Position numbers and translations under genes: made by a program
Shown: positions 16,331 to 27,037 of the stretch, piece after piece
How positions within the stretch are numbered: position 1 is the first letter of the stretch
Layout: each line of letters opens with the position of its first letter
Notes under the pieces: generated by a model
The model's input: the letters and a program-made list of their open reading frames with translations, nothing else
Told to the model about the DNA's origin: nothing
Databases searched by the model: none
DNA from: Reinekea marina
GTDB lineage: Bacteria; Pseudomonadota; Gammaproteobacteria; Pseudomonadales; Natronospirillaceae
Reading direction: 5' to 3'
DNA length: 64,000 nt
Assembly: GCF_030409715.1 (NCBI RefSeq)
Contig: NZ_JAUFQI010000001.1
Coordinates: 2,530,501-2,594,500 of the forward strand

Positions 16331-19300
16331 ATGTCTGCCAGCCAAGATCGAATTAAGTCCCTTTATTCTGCCATTAAAGAACGAATTCTAATTTTAGATG
16401 GGGCTATGGGGTCTCTGATTCAGAGCTATCAACTGGAAGAGCAGGACTACCGCGGTGATCGATTCTCTGATTGGCCTAGCGATATTCGCGGCAATAACGA
16501 TTTACTGTCTATTACTCGGCCAGATGTCATCGAAGCCATATACAAAGCCTACCTCGATGCCGGCTCGGATATTATTGAAACCAATACCTTCAATAGTACT
16601 GCAGTGTCTCAGGCCGACTATGGCATGCAAGACCTAGCCTATGAGCTGAACAAAGAAGGCGCTGCTCTGGCGCGTAAAGTGTGCGATGCCAAAACTGCTG
16701 AAACGCCAGACAAACCACGTTGGGTGGCGGGTGTTTTAGGGCCAACCAGCAAAACATTGTCTTTGTCTCCTGATGTAATCAACCCTGGTTATCGAGCAGT
16801 TACCTTTAATGAACTGGTCGATGACTACAAAAATGCCTCGCGCGGTCTCATTGAAGGTGGTTCAGACTTAATCCTTATTGAAACCATTTTCGATACGTTA
16901 AACGCCAAAGCCGCTATCTTTGCAATCCAAGCCGTATTCGATGAAATTGGTTACAAACTGCCCATCATGATCTCTGGAACCATCACCGATGCCTCTGGCC
17001 GAACCCTCTCAGGGCAAACCACAGAAGCGTTCTTTTATTCAGTACGCCATGCACAGCCGATCAGCGTTGGTTTAAACTGCGCCTTAGGTGCATCAGAGCT
17101 GCGTCCTTATTTAGAAACTCTATCGTCTATTGCCGACTGTCACGTATCCGTTCACCCGAACGCTGGCCTACCCAACGAGTTCGGTGAATACGAAGAAACG
17201 CCCGAAGAAATGACTGCCGTCGTAAACGAATTTGCCGAAAGTGGCTTTGTGAATATTATTGGGGGTTGCTGCGGAACCACACCAAAGCACATTTCAATGA
17301 TCAATGAAGCCATGGCTAACCACTCTCCTCGCAAAATACCGACACTCACGCCACAAATGAAGCTTTCTGGGTTAGAGCCGTTTGTCGTCAGCGATGCATT
17401 AAATTTTGTGAATGTGGGCGAACGTACCAATGTTACTGGCTCGGCTAAATTTAAGCGTTTAATTAAAGAAGAGCTCTACGATGAAGCGCTCGATGTGGCG
17501 CGTGAGCAAGTGGAAAACGGCGCGCAAATCATCGATATCAACATGGATGAGGGCATGCTCGAATCCAAAGAAGCGATGGTTCACTTTCTTAATCTCATTG
17601 CCTCGGAACCTGATATTTCACGAGTGCCTATCATGGTCGACTCCTCTAAATGGGACATTATTGAAGCGGGTTTACAGTGTATTCAGGGCAAAAGCATTGT
17701 TAACTCTATTTCGATGAAAGAAGGCGTTGAAAACTTCTTAGCGCAGGCCGAATTATGTCGCCGATATGGTGCCGCCGTTGTGGTTATGGCTTTTGACGAA
17801 GTCGGCCAGGCCGATACCAAAGAACGAAAAATTGAAATCTGTCGTCGCAGCTATGAACTACTGGTCGACAATGGTTTCCCTCCTGAAGATATAATTTTTG
17901 ACCCCAATATTTTTGCAGTTGCCACGGGTATTGAAGAACATAATAACTACGCGGTAGATTTCATCGAAGCGACCAAGTTCATTCGAGAAAACCTGCCTTA
18001 TGCCAGTGTCAGTGGCGGTGTATCAAACGTGTCGTTTTCTTTTCGTGGCAACAACGCAGTGCGAGAGGCGATTCACTCCGTGTTCCTTTACCATGCTTGC
18101 AACGTTGGCATGAATATGGGCATTGTGAATGCTAGTCAGCTTGTAATTTACGATGATATCCCTAATGAGCTCCGCGAGCTGGTTGAAGATGTCATTCTAA
18201 ACCGACGCGCCGACGCAACCGATCGGCTGCTCGATATTGCTGATAAATACCGAAACGACGGTCAAACGGCTGAAAAGGTCGAACTCGAATGGCGCTCTTT
18301 CGACGTGAATAAGCGAATTGAATACGCGCTCGTGAAAGGTATTACCAGCCACATCATTGAAGATACGGAACTGGCCAGATTAGAAGCTCCACGACCCATT
18401 GAAGTCATCGAAGGACCGCTCATGGACGGCATGAACGTGGTGGGTGATTTATTCGGAGCGGGTAAAATGTTTTTACCGCAGGTTGTTAAATCGGCACGTG
18501 TTATGAAGCAAGCCGTTGCGCATCTTATTCCTTATATTGAAGCGGAAAAAGACGAAGGCCGTCAGTCGAACGGTAAGATTCTTATGGCCACCGTGAAAGG
18601 CGATGTTCATGACATTGGTAAGAATATCGTCGGAGTTGTTTTAGCCTGCAATAACTTTGAAGTTATTGATCTTGGGGTCATGGTGCCGGCTGAAAAAATC
18701 ATAAGCACCGCTATTGAAGAAAAAGTCGATGTGATTGGTTTGTCTGGTCTTATTACACCGTCCCTCGATGAAATGGTTTACTTTGCACGTGAATTACAGC
18801 GACGTGACCTTAAGTTACCGCTGTTAATTGGTGGTGCAACTACATCTAAAGCCCATACGGCGGTTAAAATTGAACCACAATATAAAAATGATGCCACCGT
18901 GTATGTTTCCGACGCATCACGATCTGTCTCGGTTGTGCAATCGTTAATCTCGCCCGATCAGAAAGCTGACTTTACCGCTAAAATTCACGCGGAATACGAT
19001 GTCGTACGTGAGCGTAACAAGAACCGAAAATCAAAAGCCCTACACACCTATGAGGCGGCAACAGAGAACACCTCTGATATTGATTGGGGCAGTTACACGC
19101 CCCCTACCCCAAGCTTTACCGGCGTAAAGACTATAGATGACATAGAGTTGTCTGATCTAGTCGATTTTATTGATTGGACCCCATTTTTTATTACTTGGGA
19201 ACTGCACGGTAAATTCCCGAAAATATTGTCAGATGTCAAAGTTGGCGAGGCCGCAACCAACCTCTACAACGATGCCCAAGCCATGTTAAAGACAATCATT

Positions 19301-20014
19301 GAAGAAAAGTGGATCGAGCCAAAAGCCGTTGTTGGATTTTGGCCTGCGAATACCAGCGCACCCGATACCATTACTCTAGAAGCTGAAGGTGCTCAGGTGA
19401 ATCTTGAGCACTTACGTCAGCAAACGATGAAACCAGAAGGGCAACCCAATTATTCACTCGCCGACTTCATAGCGCCCTCAGAATTTGCTCAAGACTATGT
19501 GGGTGGCTTCGTAGTGACTACCGGGCATGGCGTTGAAGAGAGAGCAAAAGCCTATGAGCAAAACAGCGATGACTACAACAGCATATTACTGAAATCCTTG
19601 GCCGACCGTTTGGCTGAAGCGTTAGCGGAATATATGCATCAGCGGGTTCGTACACAGCTTTGGGGCTACGCACCGAATGAATCACTGTCGAACGATGAAT
19701 TAATCAAAGAACGTTATAAAGGCATTAGACCTGCCCCTGGCTACCCGGCCTGCCCTGATCATACAGAAAAGCGGAAGTTGTTTGACTTATTAGAAGCTGA
19801 GAAAAACACCGGTGTTGAACTCACCGACAGCTTTGCCATGACTCCGGCATCCGCCGTTTCGGGTTGGTACTTTAGCCACCCAGAAGCGAAATACTTTGGC
19901 GTTGGTAAGATCACCAAAGATCAGGTAGAGGATTACGCAACTCGAAAATCTATGAGCCTCGTCGAAGCAGAGCGATGGTTGTCTCCATTACTGGCTTACG
20001 AACCCGCCGTATAA
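16331..20014 (+). CDS. metH: Cobalamin-dependent methionine synthase
   Basis: Transfers a methyl group from methyltetrahydrofolate to homocysteine via B12. 1227 aa, full length (E. coli 1227). Domains: homocysteine-binding with zinc Cys C250 (GLNCALGA) and C313/C314 (GGCCGTT); pterin-binding from ~355 ([13 protein letters not shown]); B12 cap and Rossmann domains with the cobalt-ligating H760 in [12 protein letters not shown]-terminal AdoMet reactivation domain with [20 protein letters not shown] precedes the ATG. No cobalamin or SAM riboswitch was recognised in the 95-bp leader. A strong hairpin follows the gene. The cell must import or make B12. Confidence 0.98.
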   Translation: MSASQDRIKSLYSAIKERILILDGAMGSLIQSYQLEEQDYRGDRFSDWPSDIRGNNDLLSITRPDVIEAIYKAYLDAGSDIIETNTFNSTAVSQADYGMQDLAYELNKEGAALARKVCDAKTAETPDKPRWVAGVLGPTSKTLSLSPDVINPGYRAVTFNELVDDYKNASRGLIEGGSDLILIETIFDTLNAKAAIFAIQAVFDEIGYKLPIMISGTITDASGRTLSGQTTEAFFYSVRHAQPISVGLNCALGASELRPYLETLSSIADCHVSVHPNAGLPNEFGEYEETPEEMTAVVNEFAESGFVNIIGGCCGTTPKHISMINEAMANHSPRKIPTLTPQMKLSGLEPFVVSDALNFVNVGERTNVTGSAKFKRLIKEELYDEALDVAREQVENGAQIIDINMDEGMLESKEAMVHFLNLIASEPDISRVPIMVDSSKWDIIEAGLQCIQGKSIVNSISMKEGVENFLAQAELCRRYGAAVVVMAFDEVGQADTKERKIEICRRSYELLVDNGFPPEDIIFDPNIFAVATGIEEHNNYAVDFIEATKFIRENLPYASVSGGVSNVSFSFRGNNAVREAIHSVFLYHACNVGMNMGIVNASQLVIYDDIPNELRELVEDVILNRRADATDRLLDIADKYRNDGQTAEKVELEWRSFDVNKRIEYALVKGITSHIIEDTELARLEAPRPIEVIEGPLMDGMNVVGDLFGAGKMFLPQVVKSARVMKQAVAHLIPYIEAEKDEGRQSNGKILMATVKGDVHDIGKNIVGVVLACNNFEVIDLGVMVPAEKIISTAIEEKVDVIGLSGLITPSLDEMVYFARELQRRDLKLPLLIGGATTSKAHTAVKIEPQYKNDATVYVSDASRSVSVVQSLISPDQKADFTAKIHAEYDVVRERNKNRKSKALHTYEAATENTSDIDWGSYTPPTPSFTGVKTIDDIELSDLVDFIDWTPFFITWELHGKFPKILSDVKVGEAATNLYNDAQAMLKTIIEEKWIEPKAVVGFWPANTSAPDTITLEAEGAQVNLEHLRQQTMKPEGQPNYSLADFIAPSEFAQDYVGGFVVTTGHGVEERAKAYEQNSDDYNSILLKSLADRLAEALAEYMHQRVRTQLWGYAPNESLSNDELIKERYKGIRPAPGYPACPDHTEKRKLFDLLEAEKNTGVELTDSFAMTPASAVSGWYFSHPEAKYFGVGKITKDQVEDYATRKSMSLVEAERWLSPLLAYEPAV

Positions 20015-20027
20015 CCCACTGCCTTAA

Positions 20028-20061
20028 AGCGTCATTTTTACCAAGATGTAAAAATGACGCT
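20028..20061 (+). terminator. Terminator-like hairpin after metH
   Basis: Perfect 14-bp stem AGCGTCATTTTTAC / GTAAAAATGACGCT with a 6-nt loop, 14 bp after the metH stop. There is no long U-tract, but the stem is strong and well placed. Confidence 0.65.
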
Positions 20062-20164
20062 AATACTAAAGCATTAACCAATCCCTAATTTTTTGAACGG
20101 AGTTCAACGCGCAGCTCAAAATGCTGTGCTATATTGAAATACTCAATCTTGAGTAGTTTTTTTT

Positions 20165-22759
20165 ATGCCAAACAAGTTCCGCCCGCTCAATGCAATACCC
20201 GTCGTTTTTGTGGTCTCGGTCATTGCAATCATTTTAGCGGGTTTCGCACTTAAGTGGTCAAACTTTAACGATTTACTATCGCGTGACCACCCTGAATTTA
20301 TTGAACTTGACTACGGTTTTACCAGAACCACGCAATCGGTAAACCCAGAAAAATTAGATGCGCTAGAATTTTCTCAAAGTAAACTCAATTCGATCAAACC
20401 TAAATATGGTGATCATACCGATTGGCACAAATTCACGCTGACCAATAAAGATACAAAAAGTAGCAGTTTGGTGGTTAAATTTGATAACCCCATGATCGAT
20501 AACATAGACATTTATCGTTTTCGTTCCAGCACTCAAACCTATGTTCTAGAAAAACAAATAGGCGACCTTGTTAAAAACATTCCTGTCGATGAAAGAATTG
20601 CCTCGGCTTATCAGTTTTCACTGCGACCGATGGAAAGCCGAACTTTTATTGTAGCGAGCCAAACATTAGGCTCCCCTAAACTCCCTATTGTCATTTTTAC
20701 GAAAGACGAGTTTTCAGATTACCAGCGAATCGAGTTTTTGATTTGGGGTACTTTTATTGGAATAGCCATGCTCATGGCAATTTATAATTTAGTGCTGTAT
20801 CAAGGCGTTAGAGATTTAACCTACTTAGCCTACATTGGCTATGTAATTGCTATTTTGGTCAATTTAGGTGTAATTCACGGCTATGGTTATTACCTATTTA
20901 AAGAACCGGTTCAACTTTTCTTAAACCAGCACATTCTTCCTCAAAATGCACTATTGGCATTAATGACCATATTTTTTGCAGTTAACTTTTTAAAGTTTAA
21001 CCGCAGCTATACCAAGATGCACAGCTACTACTCTATTTTAAGTGCCTGCTTAGCCATTTACTTTGTCTTCTCATTTTTTATTCCAGAATATCTAACGGTA
21101 CCCGTTTTTTCGGTGCTTCAGCTTTCGCTGTATATTTTGGCTTATAAGATGGTAACTTTTAAAATCAAAGAACGCTTTAGTTGGAGTAAATATTACGTCA
21201 TTTCTTGGTTACCCCTATTCATAGGTGCCGGGGTTGGTTTTGCCTTATTTACCGGAAATGCACCCTATAATTTTTGGACGCGGTACGCATTTTTGTTCTC
21301 AGCCATTTTCGAAATGACGTTAATTTCAATGGCTCTTGCTGAAAGACTCGGAAACACTGAAAGCCAACGACTTTACCAAGCCACACATGAAAGCAAATTT
21401 GGTTTTGCTAACGACGGCCTATTACAAAAAACCATAAACCGATTACAAGAGGGCATTCCCAAAGAACCCATCAGTTTAATTACCGTTGAAATCACCAATT
21501 ACAATGTTATTGCCCCCTATTTAACAGATAAGCAGTTGTCGGTGATGATATTCGGATTAGCCAATTACATTGTTAGCCAGCTCAAGAGTACGCTACCGGT
21601 CATTGAACTCGACGAAGACAACAATAAAAACGGCGCTATTTCACTGGCACGTGGCGACTTATTGTCTATTTTGGTGAATACAGACGATTACACCAATATT
21701 GAAGATGCCTTGAAACGACTCAGCGATCTAGAGAACTTCAATCCTGTGCAAGGCTCTATCCCCTATCGCATTCATTGTATTTTCGGTGCCGCTATCGTTG
21801 ATGCAAAAGAAACGAACCAGTTCGATTTAATCAATCAAGCGAAGCAAGCCATTACTCAGGCAAAAGAAAAAGATGTTCCTTATTTTATTTACAGCCCAGA
21901 ATCCGATTTAATCAGTGAACGCCGAATCAAGCTGGCCTTAGATCTAGCCAATGCGATTCGCAACAACGAACTAGAGCTTTATCATCAACCTCAACTTTTT
22001 TCGAATCAAACCCATATCACGCCGAGTGAATTACTGATTCGTTGGAAGCACCCACTTTATGGCTTTATCAGCCCCGATGAATTTGTCATGATCGCGGAAG
22101 AAACAGGTTTAATTAACCACTTAACCACATGGGTTATCACACGTGCGGCAAAACATGCAAAAGCATTAGTCACATTTGGCATACACGATTTTCATTTCGC
22201 CATAAATGTCTCGGCGCATGACTTATCAAAAGACGGATTCTGCCATGAAATTTGTAATATCTTTAAACGACACAATTTGCTCACTAATCAATTCACATTA
22301 GAACTCACCGAAACAACTCACTCTCTCGACAGCGAAACATTTAATAAGAATTTATTTGATTTAAGTGAAGCTGGCTTTAACTTAGCCATTGATGACTTTG
22401 GCACGGGCTATTCTTCTCTGACTTACGCCAGTGACCACCCTTTTGATGATATAAAAATAGACAAGCAATTCATTCAAGACTTCTTTAACTCAGAGAAGCA
22501 CCAAGCGATTGTAAAAGCTACGATAACGATGGCGAAGAATCTTGACTTAAACGTAACAGCGGAGGGTATAGAAGACGGTGTAACGCTTGAGCTGTTAAAA
22601 GAGTTAGGATGCGATAAGTTACAAGGCTACTATATCGCCAAACCGATGCCCTTTAATGAGTATTTAAAATGGCGCTCACCTAATTTTGAAACACACACAA
22701 AAATAGGTGAGAACCTAACTTTAGATTTTAACGAAGAACCGTCTAGTCAGCGTCAATAA
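20165..22759 (+). CDS. 7TM-DISM sensor with degenerate GGDEF and EAL domains
   Basis: 864-aa membrane protein, probably a c-di-GMP phosphodiesterase. An N-terminal membrane anchor (~12-30), a periplasmic domain of 7TMR-DISMED2 type (~40-190), about seven membrane helices (~195-395), a GGDEF-like domain in which the signature is replaced by ARGDL (495-499), and an EAL domain from ~600. In the EAL domain the signature reads ELL (E622) but the other catalytic residues appear present: INVSA, LELTET, DDFGTGYS (D743, D744), DIKIDKQF, TAEGIED and LQGYYIAKPM. So phosphodiesterase activity is likely and cyclase activity is not. It overlaps hpd tail-to-tail by 17 bp. Confidence 0.85.
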   Translation: MPNKFRPLNAIPVVFVVSVIAIILAGFALKWSNFNDLLSRDHPEFIELDYGFTRTTQSVNPEKLDALEFSQSKLNSIKPKYGDHTDWHKFTLTNKDTKSSSLVVKFDNPMIDNIDIYRFRSSTQTYVLEKQIGDLVKNIPVDERIASAYQFSLRPMESRTFIVASQTLGSPKLPIVIFTKDEFSDYQRIEFLIWGTFIGIAMLMAIYNLVLYQGVRDLTYLAYIGYVIAILVNLGVIHGYGYYLFKEPVQLFLNQHILPQNALLALMTIFFAVNFLKFNRSYTKMHSYYSILSACLAIYFVFSFFIPEYLTVPVFSVLQLSLYILAYKMVTFKIKERFSWSKYYVISWLPLFIGAGVGFALFTGNAPYNFWTRYAFLFSAIFEMTLISMALAERLGNTESQRLYQATHESKFGFANDGLLQKTINRLQEGIPKEPISLITVEITNYNVIAPYLTDKQLSVMIFGLANYIVSQLKSTLPVIELDEDNNKNGAISLARGDLLSILVNTDDYTNIEDALKRLSDLENFNPVQGSIPYRIHCIFGAAIVDAKETNQFDLINQAKQAITQAKEKDVPYFIYSPESDLISERRIKLALDLANAIRNNELELYHQPQLFSNQTHITPSELLIRWKHPLYGFISPDEFVMIAEETGLINHLTTWVITRAAKHAKALVTFGIHDFHFAINVSAHDLSKDGFCHEICNIFKRHNLLTNQFTLELTETTHSLDSETFNKNLFDLSEAGFNLAIDDFGTGYSSLTYASDHPFDDIKIDKQFIQDFFNSEKHQAIVKATITMAKNLDLNVTAEGIEDGVTLELLKELGCDKLQGYYIAKPMPFNEYLKWRSPNFETHTKIGENLTLDFNEEPSSQRQ

Positions 22760-23831
22760 CGCCGCGACGAATTTGATCTTCTTCGATAGATTCAAACAAC
22801 GCTTTAAAGTTGCCTTCGCCAAACCCTTCGTTGCCCTTACGCTGGATAATCTCAAAAAACACAGGTCCAATAACGGTGTTCGTAAATATTTGCAACAGTA
22901 TGCCCGAATCTTCTGGAGCGCCGTCTATTAGAATATTTAAATCTTTCAAGTCTTGCAGTGGCTCTGAATGCCCAGGAACACGATCATCAATTTTTTCATA
23001 GTAAGTATCGGGCGTTGTCATGAAATCAACACCACGTGCGCGCAGTCTTCTGACGGTGTCGTATATATCTTCGGTTGACAACGCAATGTGCTGAATGCCT
23101 TCGCCTTTATATTCTTTCAAATACTCTTCAATTTGCGATTTATCGTCTGAAGATTCGTTTATAGGAATACGGATTTTTCCGCACGGAGACGTCATTGCTT
23201 TCGAGGTTAGCCCTGTTAACTTGCCTTCAATGTCGAAATAACGAATTTCTCGGAAGTTACCAATGCGCTCGTAAAAATCGGCCCAGTTTGCCATGTTGCC
23301 GCGCATAACGTTATGCGTTAAATGATCTAATACCTCTAAACCCACGCTGTTTTCAGCTAAGCGTGATTCCCAATCTGGGTAAAATTCGAAATCCACTTCA
23401 TAAATAGTCTGATCACCGTAACGATCTACAAAGTATAAAGTTGAATCTCCAATCCCATAGACACCAGGGATATTAAGCTCCATAGGCCCTATTTGGCCCT
23501 GAAATGGCTTCGCACCGTTTTTAATCGAGTGTGCCATGGCATGAGCCGCATCTTTAACACGAAACGCCATACCGTTAACACTAGGACCATGCTGTGAAGC
23601 AAACTCTTCAGCGTGAGAATCCGGCTCACCGTTTACAATAAAGTTAATATCGCCCTGCTTGTACAACCAAGCTTGCTTGTTTCGGTGCTTGGCTATTTCA
23701 GCAAAGCCAAGGTCTGAGAACAGTGCTTTTAAATCGCTCAAGCCTTTTGCAGTCGGCGCTGTGTATTCAACAAATTCAAAGCCATCGGTTTGTAATGGAT
23801 TTTGTAATCCGTTCATAGTCAAATCGGCCAT
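22743..23831 (-). CDS. hpd: 4-hydroxyphenylpyruvate dioxygenase
   Basis: Non-heme Fe(II) enzyme converting 4-hydroxyphenylpyruvate to homogentisate in tyrosine catabolism. Two vicinal-oxygen-chelate halves; the iron ligands are H170 (LDHLTHNV), H248 (IQHIALST) and E327 (FFEIIQRKG). The C-terminus NEGFGEGNFKALFESIE is the family hallmark. 362 aa. GGAGAG precedes the ATG. It lies downstream of tyrR, which presumably regulates it, and of phhAB, which feed it with tyrosine. Homogentisate dioxygenase is not in this window. Confidence 0.96.
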   Translation of the reverse strand: MADLTMNGLQNPLQTDGFEFVEYTAPTAKGLSDLKALFSDLGFAEIAKHRNKQAWLYKQGDINFIVNGEPDSHAEEFASQHGPSVNGMAFRVKDAAHAMAHSIKNGAKPFQGQIGPMELNIPGVYGIGDSTLYFVDRYGDQTIYEVDFEFYPDWESRLAENSVGLEVLDHLTHNVMRGNMANWADFYERIGNFREIRYFDIEGKLTGLTSKAMTSPCGKIRIPINESSDDKSQIEEYLKEYKGEGIQHIALSTEDIYDTVRRLRARGVDFMTTPDTYYEKIDDRVPGHSEPLQDLKDLNILIDGAPEDSGILLQIFTNTVIGPVFFEIIQRKGNEGFGEGNFKALFESIEEDQIRRGVIDAD

Positions 23832-24014
23832 GGGGCTCTCCAGTTCTTGTCATTATTTTATGGGCACTGCACTACACAGTTACGGGAAATAAATTTGAAC
23901 TGAAACCGATTAAAAAGCCAGCTTCATGGGCAAGATGGTTTTGATCGATGTAAAGGAAAGTTGGCAACCCATTGTAACCATTCACTTACAGCTTAAATAC
24001 TTTATTGAAGCCTG

Positions 24015-24057
24015 AGGTGTTTTAGCTTTAGTGTCGGGGTAAAGAACTAAAACACCT
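24015..24057 (-). terminator. Hairpin downstream of tyrR
   Basis: AGGTGTTTTAG pairs with CTAAAACACCT, and the inner CTTTA/TAAAG extends the stem. It sits 15 bp after the tyrR stop and separates tyrR from hpd. The U-tract is poor. The rest of the 240-bp tyrR-hpd spacer shows no gene. Confidence 0.55.
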
Positions 24058-24071
24058 AGGCTATTTCGCCC

Positions 24072-25619
24072 TTATGAGGCGTGCTTACCAATTCGGTATT
24101 CACGGAGCTTGTTAGCAATAGCCGTATGAGATACGCCAAGCTTCTTGCCTAGCTGGCGACTGCTTGGATAAGCTGGGTACAATCGCTTTAAAAGCTCCGA
24201 TTCAAAGCGCTTCATGGCTTCGTCTAAGCTGCCTTCAAAGTTTTCATCAACGTAACCCCAACCATTGGTGAAGCTCGGCAGCTGCAAATGTTCAGGCTCT
24301 AAAGTATCACCTTCGGTTAACGAAACGGCTCTTAAAAGTGCATTTTCCATTTGCCGCACATTGCCAGGCCAAGGGTACTGGGAAATGGCGTTTTGGCACG
24401 CCTGAGACATTTTAATGCGCTGTCGTTGCGGTTCGGCGAACCGTGCAATAAAGCGTTCGGCCATGGGCATAATGTCAGATTTTCGCTCACGCAATGCCGG
24501 TATGTGCAGTGATAATACGTTTAAGCGGTAAAACAAATCTTCTCGGAATTTCCCCGACTGACACAAATCGAGTAAATCGGCTTGCGTAGCACAAATGATG
24601 CGAACATCGGCGGTATATTCGGCCTCGTCACCAACACGGCGGTAAGAACCATCTTGCAATAAGCGCAAAAACTTAGATTGCAGCAGCTCAGACATGTCGC
24701 CAATTTCATCTAAAAATACGGTGCCACCTTCGGCTAACTCGACGATACCTTTCTTTTCACTTGTGGCGCCTTCAAAAGCGCCCGCAGCATAGCCAAACAG
24801 TTCACTTTCAGCCACGTTGTCGGGCAGTGCGGCACAATTTAGCACTAGAAACGGCTTATCTTTGCGTAAACTGTGTTGATGACAAGCTTTAGCGAGCAGT
24901 TCTTTGCCGGTTCCTGTCTCACCCGTAATGAGCAGTGGCGCGTCTAGCCCAGACATACGTTTAGCTTGGCGAATGACTCGCTTCATACCTTGGCTTTCAG
25001 CGATTAACATTTCAAACTGCCCAGTTTGCTTATGATAAGCGGTCATTTGTCGACCTAGCCGCTCAGGGGACTTAAAGGTGATGACACCACCCGCAAATAA
25101 TGGCTCACCTTCGGTTTGATCAATGTGTACTGGGTAGACATCGGCCAGAAACGTTCGGCCTTTTAACTGAACATTGGCGGCATCGGAGGTGGTTTCTGGG
25201 TGATTCAACCATTTGTTAAAGTTAAACCCCTTTACCCAGGTTTTTAGTAATTTTCCGCGCACTTCTTCATGGGATGCATTGAGTATATCAAGCGCTGCAT
25301 CATTGGCTAACACCACATAGCCTTTAGAATCTATCGAAATAACTGGCTCAGGCAAGGTTTCGAGCAGGGTTTGCATTTCTTTTTGCTCGCGCTCAAGCGG
25401 CATGTATGGCACTAGAGAAACATCATGAACACCCGGAATCATTCGCATTTCAGGCATTAAATGCTGAAACTCTTCAAACTCTAAATTTGGGAAATTCAAA
25501 TAGATTTCACCACTGGGATCAATCTCAATGCCACGCAAATCGATTTCATGGTTCACTAAAATATCGAGAATCTCGGCGCAGATACCGAGCCGGGAATTAC
25601 ACTTTATATATAGGCGCAT
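24072..25619 (-). CDS. tyrR: TyrR/PhhR-family aromatic amino acid regulator
   Basis: Transcription regulator responding to aromatic amino acids. 515 aa: ACT domain (~1-75), PAS domain (~80-190), AAA+ domain with Walker A GETGTGKE and Walker [12 protein letters not shown], and a TyrR-type helix-turn-helix at the C-terminus ([19 protein letters not shown]). The loop that in sigma-54 activators reads GAFTGA reads GAFEGA here. TyrR and PhhR act mostly on sigma-70 promoters, so the change may reflect that. It lies 124 bp downstream of phhB and upstream of hpd, the likely targets. Confidence 0.93.
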   Translation of the reverse strand: MRLYIKCNSRLGICAEILDILVNHEIDLRGIEIDPSGEIYLNFPNLEFEEFQHLMPEMRMIPGVHDVSLVPYMPLEREQKEMQTLLETLPEPVISIDSKGYVVLANDAALDILNASHEEVRGKLLKTWVKGFNFNKWLNHPETTSDAANVQLKGRTFLADVYPVHIDQTEGEPLFAGGVITFKSPERLGRQMTAYHKQTGQFEMLIAESQGMKRVIRQAKRMSGLDAPLLITGETGTGKELLAKACHQHSLRKDKPFLVLNCAALPDNVAESELFGYAAGAFEGATSEKKGIVELAEGGTVFLDEIGDMSELLQSKFLRLLQDGSYRRVGDEAEYTADVRIICATQADLLDLCQSGKFREDLFYRLNVLSLHIPALRERKSDIMPMAERFIARFAEPQRQRIKMSQACQNAISQYPWPGNVRQMENALLRAVSLTEGDTLEPEHLQLPSFTNGWGYVDENFEGSLDEAMKRFESELLKRLYPAYPSSRQLGKKLGVSHTAIANKLREYRIGKHAS

Positions 25620-25743
25620 GTCAGCTCTCTCAGGCTACAATATGGATCAATGCAACGGCTTTGCTGCTCAATCTTTTGTAATTATTTATGTGCAGACACG
25701 AAAGTTGCCTGAAAGCGCTTTTTTTGTCAATTAATATTTACAA

Positions 25744-26085
25744 CTATTCAGTCCCAAGCAGCTGATCTGTCTTAGCCGCGCAAATAAAGTCGTTTTTATG
25801 TAATCCGTTAATCGCATGTGTCCACCAGCGAACCGTTACTTTGCCCCATTCTGTCACTATTTCAGGATGGTGGCCTTCGTTCTCAGCTAATTCTCCAACT
25901 TGATTGGTAAAGGCTAAGGCTTGGCGAAAGTTTTTAAACTTATACTGACGCTCTAATTGCAGCACGCCGTCAATAACCGCCGGTGCCCAATCTGGAATCT
26001 CACGCATCAATGTCGCTAATTCTTCATCACTGACTTTCGGAGCATCAGCTTGGCACGCTTCACACTGTTGATTGGCTAATGTCAT
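25744..26085 (-). CDS. phhB: Pterin-4a-carbinolamine dehydratase
   Basis: Recycles the tetrahydropterin cofactor of phenylalanine hydroxylase by dehydrating 4a-hydroxytetrahydropterin. 113 aa with the PCD signature EGHHPEI (H72, H73) and [25 protein letters not shown] precedes the ATG. It lies 10 bp downstream of phhA, clearly one operon. Confidence 0.95.
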   Translation of the reverse strand: MTLANQQCEACQADAPKVSDEELATLMREIPDWAPAVIDGVLQLERQYKFKNFRQALAFTNQVGELAENEGHHPEIVTEWGKVTVRWWTHAINGLHKNDFICAAKTDQLLGTE

Positions 26086-26095
26086 ATTTTTATCC

Positions 26096-26896
26096 TTAAT
26101 TTTGAAGAGATTTCGGTTCGAAACGAGGCGGCAGCATGGGCAATTTCTGAGCCTCGTGCACCGCTTTCATGATGTCTGTTTTGGCAATATCAAACAATTG
26201 ATCTATAGATTCTAAGTAGAAATATACTGGTTGAAGAATGTCTATTCGGTATGGCGTACGCAATACAGTCATCATATCAAACGGTTCTCGGTCTGCCGCG
26301 TCACTCGCGTAAGCAAATTCGGTTTCTTTTGGCGAAGAAAGGATACCGCCGCCGTATATTTTACGTTCTCCAGAATGGTTTTGAAGCAAGCCAAACTCTA
26401 CCGTAAACCAATAGAGCCTCGCCAAATACACTCGCTCCTCTTTGCTCGCCGCCAGCCCTAATTTGCCGTAGGTTTCTGTAAACTGCGCAAAGGCTGGGTT
26501 GGTTAACAAAGGGCAATGGCCGAAAACTTCATGGAAAATATCCGGTTCTTGCAAATAGTCCAGTTCTTCTGGGCTTCGAATAAAGGTGGCGACTGGGAAC
26601 TGTTTGTTGGCCAGCAGCTCAAAGAACCTAGAAAAATTGATCAAAGCCGGCACCGCAGCGGTGCGCCACCCAGTTTCTTTAAGCAATACTTTATCGACAT
26701 CAGCCAACTGAGGGACTTTATCGTACTGCAGACCCAAGGCTTTAAAGCCATCTAAATACTCTTGGCAGGCTTTATCTCCTAACGTTGGGTATTGCCGTTG
26801 AGACAAGGCATGCCATGTTTGATGTTCATTACTCGACCAAGCCACAAACCCATTCGGATCGGGTTGATGCGCCACATACTGAGACGTTTTAGACAT
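26096..26896 (-). CDS. phhA: Phenylalanine 4-monooxygenase
   Basis: Iron- and tetrahydropterin-dependent hydroxylation of phenylalanine to tyrosine. 266 aa, the compact bacterial form without regulatory ACT domain. Iron ligands H122 and H127 in [14 protein letters not shown] and E167 in YWFTVEFGL are present. First gene of the phhA-phhB pair; tyrR follows. The Shine-Dalgarno is weak. The upstream 140 bp contains TTGTCA- and TTGACG-like hexamers but no TYR box or -24/-12 promoter could be recognised with confidence. Confidence 0.96.
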   Translation of the reverse strand: MSKTSQYVAHQPDPNGFVAWSSNEHQTWHALSQRQYPTLGDKACQEYLDGFKALGLQYDKVPQLADVDKVLLKETGWRTAAVPALINFSRFFELLANKQFPVATFIRSPEELDYLQEPDIFHEVFGHCPLLTNPAFAQFTETYGKLGLAASKEERVYLARLYWFTVEFGLLQNHSGERKIYGGGILSSPKETEFAYASDAADREPFDMMTVLRTPYRIDILQPVYFYLESIDQLFDIAKTDIMKAVHEAQKLPMLPPRFEPKSLQN

Positions 26897-27037
26897 AAAT
26901 TTGGCTCACTGTTGTTGTAATTATTAGTCAGCCTATTTCGAACGTAGTTGATGAAAAAGTACAGTTTTTAGGTGTTTTAGATCCCTACAATTGCGTCAAT
27001 TTTGCTGAACAGTTTTTAAGATTTGTTGACAACACAG

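Noticed and set aside
26897..27037. TYR box or sigma-54 promoter upstream of phhA
   Set aside because: No convincing TGTAAA-N6-TTTACA or -24/-12 pattern could be found by eye.
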